Source of the DNA: Dyadobacter pollutisoli
GTDB lineage: Bacteria > Bacteroidota > Bacteroidia > Cytophagales > Spirosomataceae
DNA: 64,000 nt
Direction: 5' to 3'
Assembly (NCBI RefSeq): GCF_026625565.1
Contig: NZ_CP112998.1
Location: 3,164,501-3,228,500, forward strand
Shown: positions 45,113 through 54,326 of the stretch, piece by piece
Position numbering within the stretch: the stretch's first letter is position 1
Layout: every line of letters begins with the position of its first letter
Notes under the pieces: generated by a model
The model's database searches: none
What the model was told of the DNA's origin: nothing
What the model saw: the letters and a program-made list of their open reading frames with translations, nothing else
Translations under genes and position numbers: made by a program

Positions 45113-45126
45113 AGCCTATATAGGCT
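45113..45126. promoter_or_regulatory. 14-bp perfect palindrome upstream of padR, possible operator
   Basis: AGCCTATATAGGCT is its own reverse complement and lies 82 bp upstream of the PadR ATG. PadR regulators bind palindromes and usually repress their own operon, so this is a positional candidate. The sequence does not match a specific published PadR consensus that I can recall. Confidence 0.4.
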
Positions 45127-45207
45127 ATAAAGGGGATTTCTATTCTTGGGCACACTATTTGTTTAGCAAATAACAGAGAAATAGAATCTGCGCTCATAAC
45201 CTTAAAA

Positions 45208-45540
45208 ATGGAGAGATCTTACCTGGGAGAATTCGAGGAACTGGTACTGCTGGCAACAGCTGTCCTGGAAGACGGTGCATACGGCCTTACCATCGTTTCG
45301 GAACTAAAACAACGCACCAACCGCAGCATAAGCCTCAGCGGTGTGCACGTTGCATTGTACCGGCTGGAAGAAAAAGGATTGCTCAGCTCTGAGCTGGGCG
45401 GCGCGACTGCATCCCGCGGCGGGCGACGAAAAAGAATGTTCCGAGTCACAGCTTCGGGGCAACAAACGCTGGACAACATCCGCCAGGTGCGCAATGAGCT
45501 TTATGATGCCATACCCGGTATTTCCCTTTCTCCCAGATGA
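45208..45540 (+). CDS. PadR-family transcriptional regulator
   Basis: 110-aa winged-helix regulator. The domain covers nearly the whole protein (ELVLLATAVLEDGAYGLTIV, SLSGVHVALYRLEEKGLLSS, GGRRKRMFRVTASGQ). It overlaps the start of the permease gene by 4 bp, the usual PadR/permease pairing of Bacteroidota, in which the permease carries a matching N-terminal prefix domain. Confidence 0.93.
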   Translation: MERSYLGEFEELVLLATAVLEDGAYGLTIVSELKQRTNRSISLSGVHVALYRLEEKGLLSSELGGATASRGGRRKRMFRVTASGQQTLDNIRQVRNELYDAIPGISLSPR

Positions 45541-48242
45541 AAAACATGAACCCAAATCCTCAGCCACCTCAATGGGCAAGCCGCCTCCTCGTGGCTGTGT
45601 GCCCGCCCGATCTTACCGAAGAGCTTCTGGGCGACCTGTATGAGCAATTCATGGAGGAAATCGCGAAAAATGGCGAAGCAAAAGCCCGCAGGAAATACAT
45701 TATCGAAGTTTTAAAGTTTGTCCGACCCTACTTTCTCACCAGAAAGGCAGAGACCCCGGCTAAAACCTACGTTCTCAACCCCTATCCATCACCCTTTTTC
45801 CTTCATCCCGGTATGCTCCGCAATTACCTTACAATCGCATTTCGTAACCTTTGGAAGAGCAAGGGCTACACCACCGTTAATGTCACCGGCCTGTCGGTCG
45901 CGTTCTGCATTTGCGTTTTTTTGTTTCTGGTTTCGTACCTGCAGCTCACATTTGACTCATTTCACGAAGACCGCGACCGGATTTTTAAAACCTATTTCGT
46001 CTCCAATAATCCCGACGGTACTGAACGTCAGGGAGCTATGTCACTGCCCGTGGGACCTGCGCTTGAAGCCGATTATCCTGAAATAGAAGGATTTGCAAGG
46101 GTGATGTCAGGCCGGAAAAGTACGGTCGAGGTGAATGGCAAATATTTTGACAAGCTGGTCGTGATGACGGACCCGGATTTTTTCGACATATTCTCTTTCA
46201 AACTTCTGCAGGGCAATAAAGTTAATGTGCTCAACAACCTGGGCAATATTGTGATCAGCCGGAACATGGCCGAGGCGATATTTGGCAGTGAAGATCCGAT
46301 GGGCAAATCGCTGGCGGTCGGCAGTGGCAGCAACAGGAAAGACTATGTGGTTACCGGCGTTTCCGAGGATGTACCCAGCAATTCGTCGATCCAGTATGAT
46401 GCGCTAATCAGGATCGAAAACGGTGACAACTATGCCAGTGATAAAAATAACTGGGCAGCGAACTCTCACGCACTTTTCATCAAACTGCCCGCCAATGTAG
46501 AGCATGCTGCGTTTGAAATGCGTTTGAAGGCATTCTCAAAAAAATACTTCGCAGGAACTATCAAAGAGCTTCGTGAAAAAGGCGCTAAACCGGACCAGTT
46601 TGGTGACATTTTCGCAGTACGTCTGCAAAACCTCGGCAAAGTCCATTTTGACAGGGAAATCTCCGGTGGAAAAGGTGCGCCAATCGCATTGATCTATACC
46701 CTGCTGGCCATTGCGTTTTTTATACTGCTGATCGCCTGCATTAATTTTATCAATCTCAGCATTGCACGCTCGTTCACCAGAGCAAGGGAAGTGGGCGTAC
46801 GCAAGTCACTTGGCGCACTGAAAAAACAGCTATTTGTGCAGATCTGGGGCGAAACTACGATGATCTGCCTGGTCGGTTTTCTGGGAGGTGCATTGCTTAC
46901 CTGGGCAAGTCTGTCGGCTTTCAACGCGACTTTTGGCAGCAACCTGACGTTTGAATACATGCTAAAACCAGGTTTTGTAATGCTGATCCTCGGCGTTTTC
47001 GCAGTAGTAACCTTCATTGCAGGCGGCTATCCTGCGTGGCAAATGGCCAAGTTCAATGCCGTGGAAGTGCTCAAAGGCAAAGTTTCGATGAAAAAGCCAG
47101 GTATACTGCGCAATTCGTTGATTGTCACACAGTTCTCCATTTCTACATTGCTCGTTTGCTGCACCATTATCGCAGTTCAGCAGGTCGATCACATGCAATC
47201 GGTCCCGCTTGGCTTTCAGAAAGAGCAGGTGATCAGCATACCTGTCGGAAACCAGTTGAATGGGCGGCAAATCCTGGCACGAATGCGCAATACATTGGCA
47301 AGCGATCCCGCTATTATCTCGATCACAGGTACGGGCGTCAACTTAGGCAAAGGCAAGGATCGCGTGAGCTCACGGTCGATCGCCGGTTTCAAGTACAAAG
47401 GAAAAGATGTGGCGACCGACTGGCTGCTGATCGATTTTGACTATCTCAAAACATTGAACATTAAAGTAAAAGCAGGCCGTGATTTTGACAGTTCATTCGC
47501 AGCAGATTCGACCAACCGGGTGATCATATCAGAAAGTATGGCGAAGATGATCGGCGAGAAAAACCCGGTCGGGATGCTCCTCGGCGACGATGCCGACACC
47601 TCCGGCACCAAATCCCAGATCATTGGCGTGATACCCGACTTTCACTTGTACTCACTGGCCGATGACCGGATGCCGCTCACCATGCACATTTCCGGCTCTG
47701 AATCGATCTATTATATTTTAGTACGGGTAGCGCCTCACAATCTCGAAGGCTCACTGGAAAAACTGAAAAGCGTGTGGACACAGGTAGCGCCCCAAACCGA
47801 ATTTATGGGCACATTCCTGGATGAAAATCTGGCGGGCTGGTATGAAAATGAAAGACGACTTTCGCAAATATGCAGCCTGGCGTCTGGAATTGCCATATTT
47901 CTTTCCTGCCTCGGCCTTTTTGCCATAGCATTGATGGTGATCGAGCAGCGCACCAAAGAAATCGGCATCCGTAAAGTAATGGGTGCGAGCATTCCGGGAA
48001 TCATTTTCGTTTTGTCCCGTGATTTTGTCAAACTCGTCGGCGTAGCCTTGTTGATCGCGATACCGCTGGCTTGGTTTGGTATGCAGCAATGGCTGGCCAA
48101 CTATCCGGAGCGTATCCAGCTGAGTATTTGGGTTTTTGCCGGCGTGGCGGCAGCGGCGGTCTTAATCACATTTATTACCGTCGGTTTTCATACGGTCAAA
48201 GCAGCGCTTGTTAATCCGGTAAGAAGTTTGAGGAGCGAGTGA
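45537..48242 (+). CDS. FtsX/MacB-type ABC permease with PadR-associated prefix domain
   Basis: 901-aa permease. Residues ~10-85 form the cytosolic permease prefix domain (PPQWASRLLVAVCPPDLTEE, LLGDLYEQFMEEI). Two FtsX units follow, each with a long periplasmic MacB-like loop; helices occur near 115-140, 390-420, 440-475, 495-520, 530-550 and in the last ~120 residues (RTKEIGIRKVMGASIPGI). The C-terminus AALVNPVRSLRSE is typical of this family. No ATPase gene is adjacent. Probably efflux or lipoprotein-related signalling; substrate unknown. Confidence 0.9.
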   Translation: MKNMNPNPQPPQWASRLLVAVCPPDLTEELLGDLYEQFMEEIAKNGEAKARRKYIIEVLKFVRPYFLTRKAETPAKTYVLNPYPSPFFLHPGMLRNYLTIAFRNLWKSKGYTTVNVTGLSVAFCICVFLFLVSYLQLTFDSFHEDRDRIFKTYFVSNNPDGTERQGAMSLPVGPALEADYPEIEGFARVMSGRKSTVEVNGKYFDKLVVMTDPDFFDIFSFKLLQGNKVNVLNNLGNIVISRNMAEAIFGSEDPMGKSLAVGSGSNRKDYVVTGVSEDVPSNSSIQYDALIRIENGDNYASDKNNWAANSHALFIKLPANVEHAAFEMRLKAFSKKYFAGTIKELREKGAKPDQFGDIFAVRLQNLGKVHFDREISGGKGAPIALIYTLLAIAFFILLIACINFINLSIARSFTRAREVGVRKSLGALKKQLFVQIWGETTMICLVGFLGGALLTWASLSAFNATFGSNLTFEYMLKPGFVMLILGVFAVVTFIAGGYPAWQMAKFNAVEVLKGKVSMKKPGILRNSLIVTQFSISTLLVCCTIIAVQQVDHMQSVPLGFQKEQVISIPVGNQLNGRQILARMRNTLASDPAIISITGTGVNLGKGKDRVSSRSIAGFKYKGKDVATDWLLIDFDYLKTLNIKVKAGRDFDSSFAADSTNRVIISESMAKMIGEKNPVGMLLGDDADTSGTKSQIIGVIPDFHLYSLADDRMPLTMHISGSESIYYILVRVAPHNLEGSLEKLKSVWTQVAPQTEFMGTFLDENLAGWYENERRLSQICSLASGIAIFLSCLGLFAIALMVIEQRTKEIGIRKVMGASIPGIIFVLSRDFVKLVGVALLIAIPLAWFGMQQWLANYPERIQLSIWVFAGVAAAAVLITFITVGFHTVKAALVNPVRSLRSE

Positions 48243-48253
48243 CTCTCTACTAG

Positions 48254-48428
48254 CGATAACTTTACGAAGAAAGTCCAGGACGAAGACCAAAACCTTCAGG
48301 AAGTAATACAACTGTTTCCTCTTGATCAAACCCATACTAAAATTGTGTCTTCGATGATAGGCTGGGGCAAGGGTGCAGATTGGGAAAAAACTTATGAATT
48401 CTTCCTCAGGGGCAATATCTATACTTAT
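48254..48428 (+). repeat. 175-bp direct repeat, copy B
   Basis: Counterpart of 33623-33797; no indels and 12 substitutions by hand count, nine of them silent in the SRPBCC frame. Confidence 0.9.
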
Positions 48429-48451
48429 CTCGTATTCTTACCCACTCAATA
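48254..48451 (+). pseudogene. SRPBCC/AHSA1-like gene remnant (3' part)
   Basis: An open frame reads NFTKKVQDEDQNLQEVIQLF, continues through SSMIGWGKGADWEKTYEFFL, then leaves homology after NIYTY and stops at the TAA at 48449-48451. The first ~115 codons and any start are absent, and the natural C-terminus of the intact copy is replaced. It begins 11 bp after the permease stop and happens to be in the same frame as that gene. It is dead unless the permease TGA is read through. Confidence 0.85.
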
Positions 48452-48531
48452 AATTCCACAACAAAAACAGTAAAACCTCTACTTTTTGTAACTTTCCGTA
48501 AATTAAGGTTACTTCTACAAACTTTACGGTC

Positions 48532-49902
48532 ATGAAACAATTACTACTACTTACCGCCCTCTTTGTTACTTTTCAGTGCAATGGTCAAATTTCCTTTGTC
48601 TCCGAAAATACCAGTTGGGAACAACTTTCAAAAATTGCTAAAAAGGAGAAAAAACTACTGTTCATTCACCTCTGGGGAACCGAATGTGAACAATGTAACG
48701 AAGTGGCCAACAAAGGCTTTGCAGGCCCGGTTTTAAAAAAGGTTTTTCAGGATAATTTTATTGCCATCCAAAGCGATGTGGCTTCCGAAAATGGAAAGAA
48801 ACTGGCCGAGAAATTTCATATCAAAGGGGCGCTCGTCTCACTTTATGTTGATTCGGAAGGCAATGTATTGAACCGCTTCAACGGGTCCACGAGCTATTCT
48901 AACACCTATCTGGAATACGCACAAGAGGCAATCAGCCGGAAGGGAGGCAAACAACTCAGTGAATTCGAACAGGAATATCAACGCGGCGAAAGGTCTGGCG
49001 CATTCCTAAAAGCATTTATTCAAAAACGGCGGGAATCACATATGCCAACCAACGATCTACTGGACGAATACGTAGGAAAATTGCCTGTGGATTCGCTGAC
49101 CAATTTCTATGTTGTAAAATTCATATATCAGCAGGGACCAGCACTCGACAGCCGGGCATATAGGTTGATCCAGGCCTTGGGCCAGCACAGAATGATCGAT
49201 AGCATGTACCGGTCGGTTCCCGCGCATGAAGCGGTCGCGTTCAACAATGGTATCATTAACAACACATTTAAGAAAGCTGTTGAAACTAAAAACCAGCAAC
49301 TTGCCTATCAGGCTGCGAATTACTCGCAGCAAATCTTTCGGGAGAACTATGTAATGGGCAGGCTCTATTTCCAGCGTAATATGATCAGGTATTACTATGA
49401 GGTTAAGGATACTACTTCATACTTCAACGAATGTCGGCAACTGTTGGACCAGACCCATCTTCTGATGACGGTAGATTCATTAAAACGGATGGATGCGGCT
49501 GCCTTCGAGAAAAACCGGGTGGCACAAACGCCGGTCGGCCCTCCCGGCGAGAAGCAGGCTGTTCGTTTTGCCCCACCATCCCAGACTTTTCACATTGAAC
49601 TGAATGAACATGCCTGGCACTATTATCAAATGAATAATAACCCCAGGGACCTGGAACGGGCATTAATGTGGTCGAGACGGTCTATGGAATGGCATGAAGA
49701 GCTGCGCAAGGATAAGCAGCATCTCCCGCTGGGGAATCCCGCATATATAGATACGTATGCTCACCTTCTATACAAACTAGGCCGCAAAAATGAATCCATA
49801 GAATGGCAAACCAAGGCGGTAGAAGCGCAAAAAGTAACAGGTATGTCGTGGACTTCCATGGAAAAAGACCTCAACGAAATGAAGGCAGGAACATTGAAAT
49901 GA
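48532..49902 (+). CDS. Exported thioredoxin-like protein with long helical C-terminal region
   Basis: 456-aa protein with a signal peptide (~1-19, LLLTALFVTFQCNGQ). Residues ~25-130 form a thioredoxin-like fold with a CxxC in LWGTECEQCNEVANKGF. The remaining ~320 residues are mostly helical with TPR-like character near the end (YAHLLYKLGRKNESIEWQTK). No known full-length family was recognised. The redox partner is unknown; it is monocistronic. Confidence 0.75.
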   Translation: MKQLLLLTALFVTFQCNGQISFVSENTSWEQLSKIAKKEKKLLFIHLWGTECEQCNEVANKGFAGPVLKKVFQDNFIAIQSDVASENGKKLAEKFHIKGALVSLYVDSEGNVLNRFNGSTSYSNTYLEYAQEAISRKGGKQLSEFEQEYQRGERSGAFLKAFIQKRRESHMPTNDLLDEYVGKLPVDSLTNFYVVKFIYQQGPALDSRAYRLIQALGQHRMIDSMYRSVPAHEAVAFNNGIINNTFKKAVETKNQQLAYQAANYSQQIFRENYVMGRLYFQRNMIRYYYEVKDTTSYFNECRQLLDQTHLLMTVDSLKRMDAAAFEKNRVAQTPVGPPGEKQAVRFAPPSQTFHIELNEHAWHYYQMNNNPRDLERALMWSRRSMEWHEELRKDKQHLPLGNPAYIDTYAHLLYKLGRKNESIEWQTKAVEAQKVTGMSWTSMEKDLNEMKAGTLK

Positions 49903-49924
49903 TAAAAATGCGAAGTGCAATTTT

Positions 49925-49971
49925 GGTCCCAAGATGTCGAAATAACTAAAAGATTTCCAGATCTTGGGGCC
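49925..49971. terminator. Inverted repeat after the thioredoxin-like gene
   Basis: Arms GGTCCCAAGAT (49925-49935) and ATCTTGGGGCC (49961-49971) pair at 10 of 11 positions plus one wobble. The 25-nt loop is long and no T-run follows, so a terminator role is uncertain. Confidence 0.35.
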
Positions 49972-49992
49972 TCATTTGCCGCATAAGTTAGT

Positions 49993-50250
49993 ATGGATAA
50001 TGATACATTAGTTCAAATAATTGGCTGGGCAGGAGTTGTTTTTTATGTCTTCGCCTATCTGCTGCTCGCCGCTGGAATTTTCAGGTCCAATGGTTATAAT
50101 TTTCATCTGTTCAATGTTTTAGGGGCCACAGGGCTGATCATAGACTCTGCACACCAGGGCGACCACCCCAATCTGACCGTCAATCTGATCTGGCTGCTCA
50201 TTGGGATCTTTGCCATCGCCAGACGCTACTTTACACAATCAGTCCGGTAA
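49993..50250 (+). CDS. CBU_0592-like small membrane protein
   Basis: 85-aa protein with three hydrophobic helices (IIGWAGVVFYVFAYLLLAAG; LFNVLGATGLIIDSA; LTVNLIWLLIGIFAIA), the pattern of the CBU_0592-like domain of unknown function. Its last 12 bp overlap the 3' end of the convergent tetR gene. Confidence 0.75.
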   Translation: MDNDTLVQIIGWAGVVFYVFAYLLLAAGIFRSNGYNFHLFNVLGATGLIIDSAHQGDHPNLTVNLIWLLIGIFAIARRYFTQSVR

Positions 50251-50856
50251 GACCGCAACCTCCGAGAGGCACAACAATGCGATGGCTTGCTCTTTGTATT
50301 TGTTAAGCTTTTCCTCATACTCCTTCTTGTCGCTCACAAGGCTCAAATAAAAATAAGCCCCGTCGACGAGCACAAAAATGCTGTCCGCCACGGCTTCCAC
50401 ATTATCGGCAAGTAAAATGCCCTCCTCCATACATTGCCGGATGTATTGGCCCAGCTTCTCACGGAGGGAGTCCAGTAGTTTTTTATAGCTATCCCTGATT
50501 TTCGCTTCTCTGAAAGTCAGCGAGTAGCAGCTGTAAAACAGCCCGTCATCGAAGAGCGCGTTCCATTTTTTCGAAAAAAGGTTGTCAATTATTTCAAGCA
50601 GTGCCGCCCTTGAATCGGTTGTCTTCTTGGGACTTGTCTTATAAATCAATTGGTATTTATCCAGTATGAACTCGATCAGCCCGTATACGAGATCCTCGCG
50701 GGTTTGGAAATAATGGATGATCAGGCTGGGATTGATCTCCATCTTCTTGGCGATCTTGGCAATAGACGTATTCTCTAATCCTTCCTTTTTGGCGAGTTTA
50801 TAAAACTCCTTTATGATTTCTTTCTGCCGGGTTTCTTTGAGGCTCTTTCTTCCCAT
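50239..50856 (-). CDS. TetR-family transcriptional regulator
   Basis: ~205-aa regulator. ATG 50856 (MGRKSLKETRQKEIIKEFYK) is preferred over 50925 because the 23 extra residues are unlike a TetR N-terminus. The HTH is TSIAKIAKKMEINPSLIIHY followed by FQTREDLVYGLIEF. The C-terminal ligand domain (~75-205) is unassigned. It is divergent from susC, with a palindrome between them, so it probably represses the SusCD locus or itself. Confidence 0.88.
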   Translation of the reverse strand: MGRKSLKETRQKEIIKEFYKLAKKEGLENTSIAKIAKKMEINPSLIIHYFQTREDLVYGLIEFILDKYQLIYKTSPKKTTDSRAALLEIIDNLFSKKWNALFDDGLFYSCYSLTFREAKIRDSYKKLLDSLREKLGQYIRQCMEEGILLADNVEAVADSIFVLVDGAYFYLSLVSDKKEYEEKLNKYKEQAIALLCLSEVAVLPD

Positions 50857-50939
50857 CGATAATGCTCCTATAAAAAATTTACTAAGCAATATAGCAGATT
50901 TTTCGATTAAATCATACATTAGCATTTCAATAGATTAAA

Positions 50940-50949
50940 TGAACGTTCA
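50940..50949. promoter_or_regulatory. Palindrome between tetR and susC, possible TetR operator
   Basis: TGAACGTTCA is a perfect 10-bp palindrome 84 bp upstream of the preferred tetR start and 115 bp upstream of the susC start. GAACGTTC-type half-sites occur in TetR operators; the assignment is by position and symmetry. Confidence 0.45.
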
Positions 50950-51063
50950 ATTAATTTATGTTTACAGACTGATAACCATTTGTTAACATTGAGGTAATCT
51001 TCAACCCTGACATTTGCACCCCAAATAACCCCTGAATATTCCTTTTAACTCTAAACAATAAAT

Positions 51064-54000
51064 ATGATGCGAAGTCTACTGAAATGCAGGAACATTGAAA
51101 AGTTGATTTTTTTAAACTGCTGCCTGGCGATTTTTGCCGGATGCGCAAATACCCTATTTGCGCAAAGTGTGAAAGTAAAGGGCGAAGTAAGCGATGGCAG
51201 GGATCGGTTGCCGGGTGTGAATGTGTTGGTAAAAGGCACTCAAACGGGAACCACAACCGACCAAAATGGTAAGTATTCTTTAACAGTTGCGTCAGAAAAT
51301 GCTGTTCTCGTGTTTTCGTTCATTGGGTACAAAACCGTGGAAGAACCTCTTCGCGGACGAAATGAAATAACCGTTTCCTTGCAGCAGGATGCCGCCAACC
51401 TCGACGAAATGGTCGTGATCGGGTATGGTACCGAAAAGAAAGTAAACATTACCGGCGCAGTGGACCAGATTTCCGGAAAACAATTTGAAGCACGCCCCAT
51501 TGCCAATGTCATGCAGGGCTTGCAGGGTATCAGCCCGGGACTGAACATTACTTACAGCGGCGGCGCACCGGGCACAACCCCTAACTTCAACATACGAGGG
51601 TTTACTTCCATCAATGGTGGGGAGCCATTGTTTGTCATCGATGGTATCGCGGCCGCAAGTAGCAACGATTTACTTCGACTAAACCCTTCCGACATAGCCA
51701 GTTTTTCCGTGCTCAGGGACGCTGCTTCGGCGGCCATTTACGGTGCACGAGCCGCTTTCGGTGTGGTACTGGTCACAACCAAGCAGGGTGGCAAAGGCAA
51801 ACAGGCCATCAGTTATAATAATTTCTTCTCCTGGGGCAGGTCCACCGTTCTCCCCCAGCCTGTAACGGATCCGTACATTTATTCACGCGTGCTGGAAACT
51901 TCCACGGACAATACGCCCTGGGACTACGTGAACTATTCGGACGAGCATTATCAATGGGCCAAACAGCGTTCAGAAGATCCGTCGGTACCTGATACACGTC
52001 TGAACCCAAGTGACCCGACACGCTGGGCCTATATGGGTGCCAATAATTGGTATGACTATTTTTTCAACAAACAGAGCCTTTCTCAAAACCACAGCCTCTC
52101 CCTGACAGGCAGCGCCAAAACAGCTAATGACAAAGTGGTCGGGTACTATGTATCTGCCGATTACAATAAGGAAAACGGCCTCAACAAACTGGCTGACGAC
52201 TACTGGAACCGCTACTCTTCGCGGGTACGCCTTGATTTTTCACCTCTCAAATGGCTGAAATTTGACAATAACCTTTCGATTTATAAAACAGAAAGAGCGG
52301 TACCGAGCACGAGCATTACTGATCTCTATTATCTCCAACCCACCGACGTTGCCAAAAACCCCGACGGTACCTGGGCAAACACTGGCGCAGGCAGGCTGGC
52401 GGCACGGCTGACGGACGGAGGAAAAAACAGGCAGGACATGTTTGGTTTTCAAAACATCCTCCGCGGAATTGTGACTGCGCTCAATGGGGACCTGACGGTT
52501 ACGGGATCAGCCAGCTTTAAAAGGGAATCCTGGAAACAGCATACGGATACCAAAAAATTCTTAATCGGCTACGGGCCGCAGGATGTCAGAGCAGAAGGCG
52601 GGAACGGATCGGTCAACGAAACCAATGGTACGCTCGTCAACAACGTACTGGATTTGTTTGCAAACTATACCAAAACATTCGGAACAAGCCGGATCAGTTT
52701 ACTGGGTGGCTATAACCAGGAAATGTATGAGTGGGCAAAAATAGATGCAACCAGAAATACGCTGATATCGTCTTCGCTCCCTTTCATTGGCCTTACAAGC
52801 GGAGACGCTTTCGTAGGAAGTACGTACGATTCTTATGCTACCCGCAGCTTTTTTGGCCGGTTAAATTATACTTTGAAGGATCGCTACATTGTCGAATTCA
52901 ACGGCAGGTACGATGGTTCCTCACGCTTTCCGGTGAGCAACCGCTGGGGATTTTTCCCGTCTGTTTCAGCTGCATGGATAGCCAGTTCTGAATCTTTCAT
53001 CAAAGAAGCACTTCCATTTATCCCGACACTTAAATTACGGGCATCATATGGTGATCTTGGAAACCAGAACGTGGGTTATTACAGCTTTCGGCAGACATTG
53101 CCAACCGGACTGTCGAACAACCTCATCAACGGAGGACAGCAAACTGTTATTGGCAATGCACCGTCACTCTACATTGATCCCAGAAATTACACCTGGGAGA
53201 GGGTTTCTACCATCAACTTCGGGGCAGATCTGGGTGTATTAAGTGACCGGTTGACTTTTGCATTTGACTATTACTTGCGGGATACCAAAGGTATGCTTAC
53301 AGCGGGACAGGAGTTGCCAGGGGTGCTGGGGACAACGGTACCAAGTCAAAATGCAGCTGACCTGCGTACCAAAGGTTGGGAGTTTACAATGGGTTTCAAT
53401 GATTCTTACAACGTAGGCGCGAAGCCTTTGTCTTTCAATGCCAAATTAATCCTCTCTGATTCACGCTCACACATTACTAAGTTCAAAAATGAGCAGCAAT
53501 TGTTTTCTTCCTACCGCCAGGGAGCGGAACTTGGAGAAATATGGGGGCTCACAAACGACGGACATTTCAAAAACACGGATGAAATAAGCAAGCTGGACGA
53601 AACCGATATTATCCCCTGGGGTGCATTGTCCATTGTTCCGGGCTGGCCAAAATACAAGGACCTCGACGGAGATGGCCGGATTACAAAGGGTTTGTCCCAA
53701 AAGAATCCAAAGGACATGTCGGTGATCGGGAATTCAACGGCGCGCTACCGGATTGGCTTTAATTTGAGCGCCGACTGGAATGGATTTGATGTGGCGGCGT
53801 TTCTTCAGGGGGTTGGAAAAGCAGATTACTATCCTCATCACTACCTTTTCTGGGGACCGTATCAGCAGCCTTATGCCAATATTTACCCTTGGAACCTGGA
53901 TTACTATCGCGGAACCTCGGAATCGGCACAGGACAGAAGCAAACATTCGGCCTCTTACATCAAAGCCGGGCTGGCTGACGCAAATCCCGATGCCTCCTAC

Positions 54001-54303
54001 CCGGTGCTGCAATCGTGGCTGGCGGATGCTAACTATGGCTCGGGGCTGGACATTCCCCAGACGAAGTATCTGCTGAGCGCGGCTTATCTGCGCATCAAGA
54101 ATGTGACGGTTGGATATTCCCTGCCCGCAGCTTTATTACAAAAACATGGCATAAACCGCTTCCGGGTTTTCGTATCGGGTGAGAATATGTTCGAGTTTTC
54201 AAAGATCAAAAAATACGTTGATCCTGAATCCATTAACAGCGGCAATGGCTGGGCTTATCCATTCCAGAGGAAGTTTGCTATCGGCCTTAACGTAGAATTT
54301 TGA
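51064..54303 (+). CDS. SusC-family TonB-dependent outer-membrane transporter
   Basis: 1079-aa outer-membrane transporter. After a signal peptide (~1-34) comes a carboxypeptidase-D-like regulatory domain (VKVKGEVSDGRDRLPGVNVL ... GKYSLTV), a TonB-dependent plug domain with the SusC signature (NLDEMVVIGYGTEKK; IRGFTSINGG; SVLRDAASAAIYGARA) and a ~22-strand barrel ending RKFAIGLNVEF. It is followed by susD 23 bp later. Glycan or other polymer uptake is the norm; the adjacent phosphoesterase suggests a phosphate-containing substrate here. Confidence 0.96.
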   Translation: MMRSLLKCRNIEKLIFLNCCLAIFAGCANTLFAQSVKVKGEVSDGRDRLPGVNVLVKGTQTGTTTDQNGKYSLTVASENAVLVFSFIGYKTVEEPLRGRNEITVSLQQDAANLDEMVVIGYGTEKKVNITGAVDQISGKQFEARPIANVMQGLQGISPGLNITYSGGAPGTTPNFNIRGFTSINGGEPLFVIDGIAAASSNDLLRLNPSDIASFSVLRDAASAAIYGARAAFGVVLVTTKQGGKGKQAISYNNFFSWGRSTVLPQPVTDPYIYSRVLETSTDNTPWDYVNYSDEHYQWAKQRSEDPSVPDTRLNPSDPTRWAYMGANNWYDYFFNKQSLSQNHSLSLTGSAKTANDKVVGYYVSADYNKENGLNKLADDYWNRYSSRVRLDFSPLKWLKFDNNLSIYKTERAVPSTSITDLYYLQPTDVAKNPDGTWANTGAGRLAARLTDGGKNRQDMFGFQNILRGIVTALNGDLTVTGSASFKRESWKQHTDTKKFLIGYGPQDVRAEGGNGSVNETNGTLVNNVLDLFANYTKTFGTSRISLLGGYNQEMYEWAKIDATRNTLISSSLPFIGLTSGDAFVGSTYDSYATRSFFGRLNYTLKDRYIVEFNGRYDGSSRFPVSNRWGFFPSVSAAWIASSESFIKEALPFIPTLKLRASYGDLGNQNVGYYSFRQTLPTGLSNNLINGGQQTVIGNAPSLYIDPRNYTWERVSTINFGADLGVLSDRLTFAFDYYLRDTKGMLTAGQELPGVLGTTVPSQNAADLRTKGWEFTMGFNDSYNVGAKPLSFNAKLILSDSRSHITKFKNEQQLFSSYRQGAELGEIWGLTNDGHFKNTDEISKLDETDIIPWGALSIVPGWPKYKDLDGDGRITKGLSQKNPKDMSVIGNSTARYRIGFNLSADWNGFDVAAFLQGVGKADYYPHHYLFWGPYQQPYANIYPWNLDYYRGTSESAQDRSKHSASYIKAGLADANPDASYPVLQSWLADANYGSGLDIPQTKYLLSAAYLRIKNVTVGYSLPAALLQKHGINRFRVFVSGENMFEFSKIKKYVDPESINSGNGWAYPFQRKFAIGLNVEF

Positions 54304-54326
54304 TCCTAAACCTTTCTTAAATCAAC

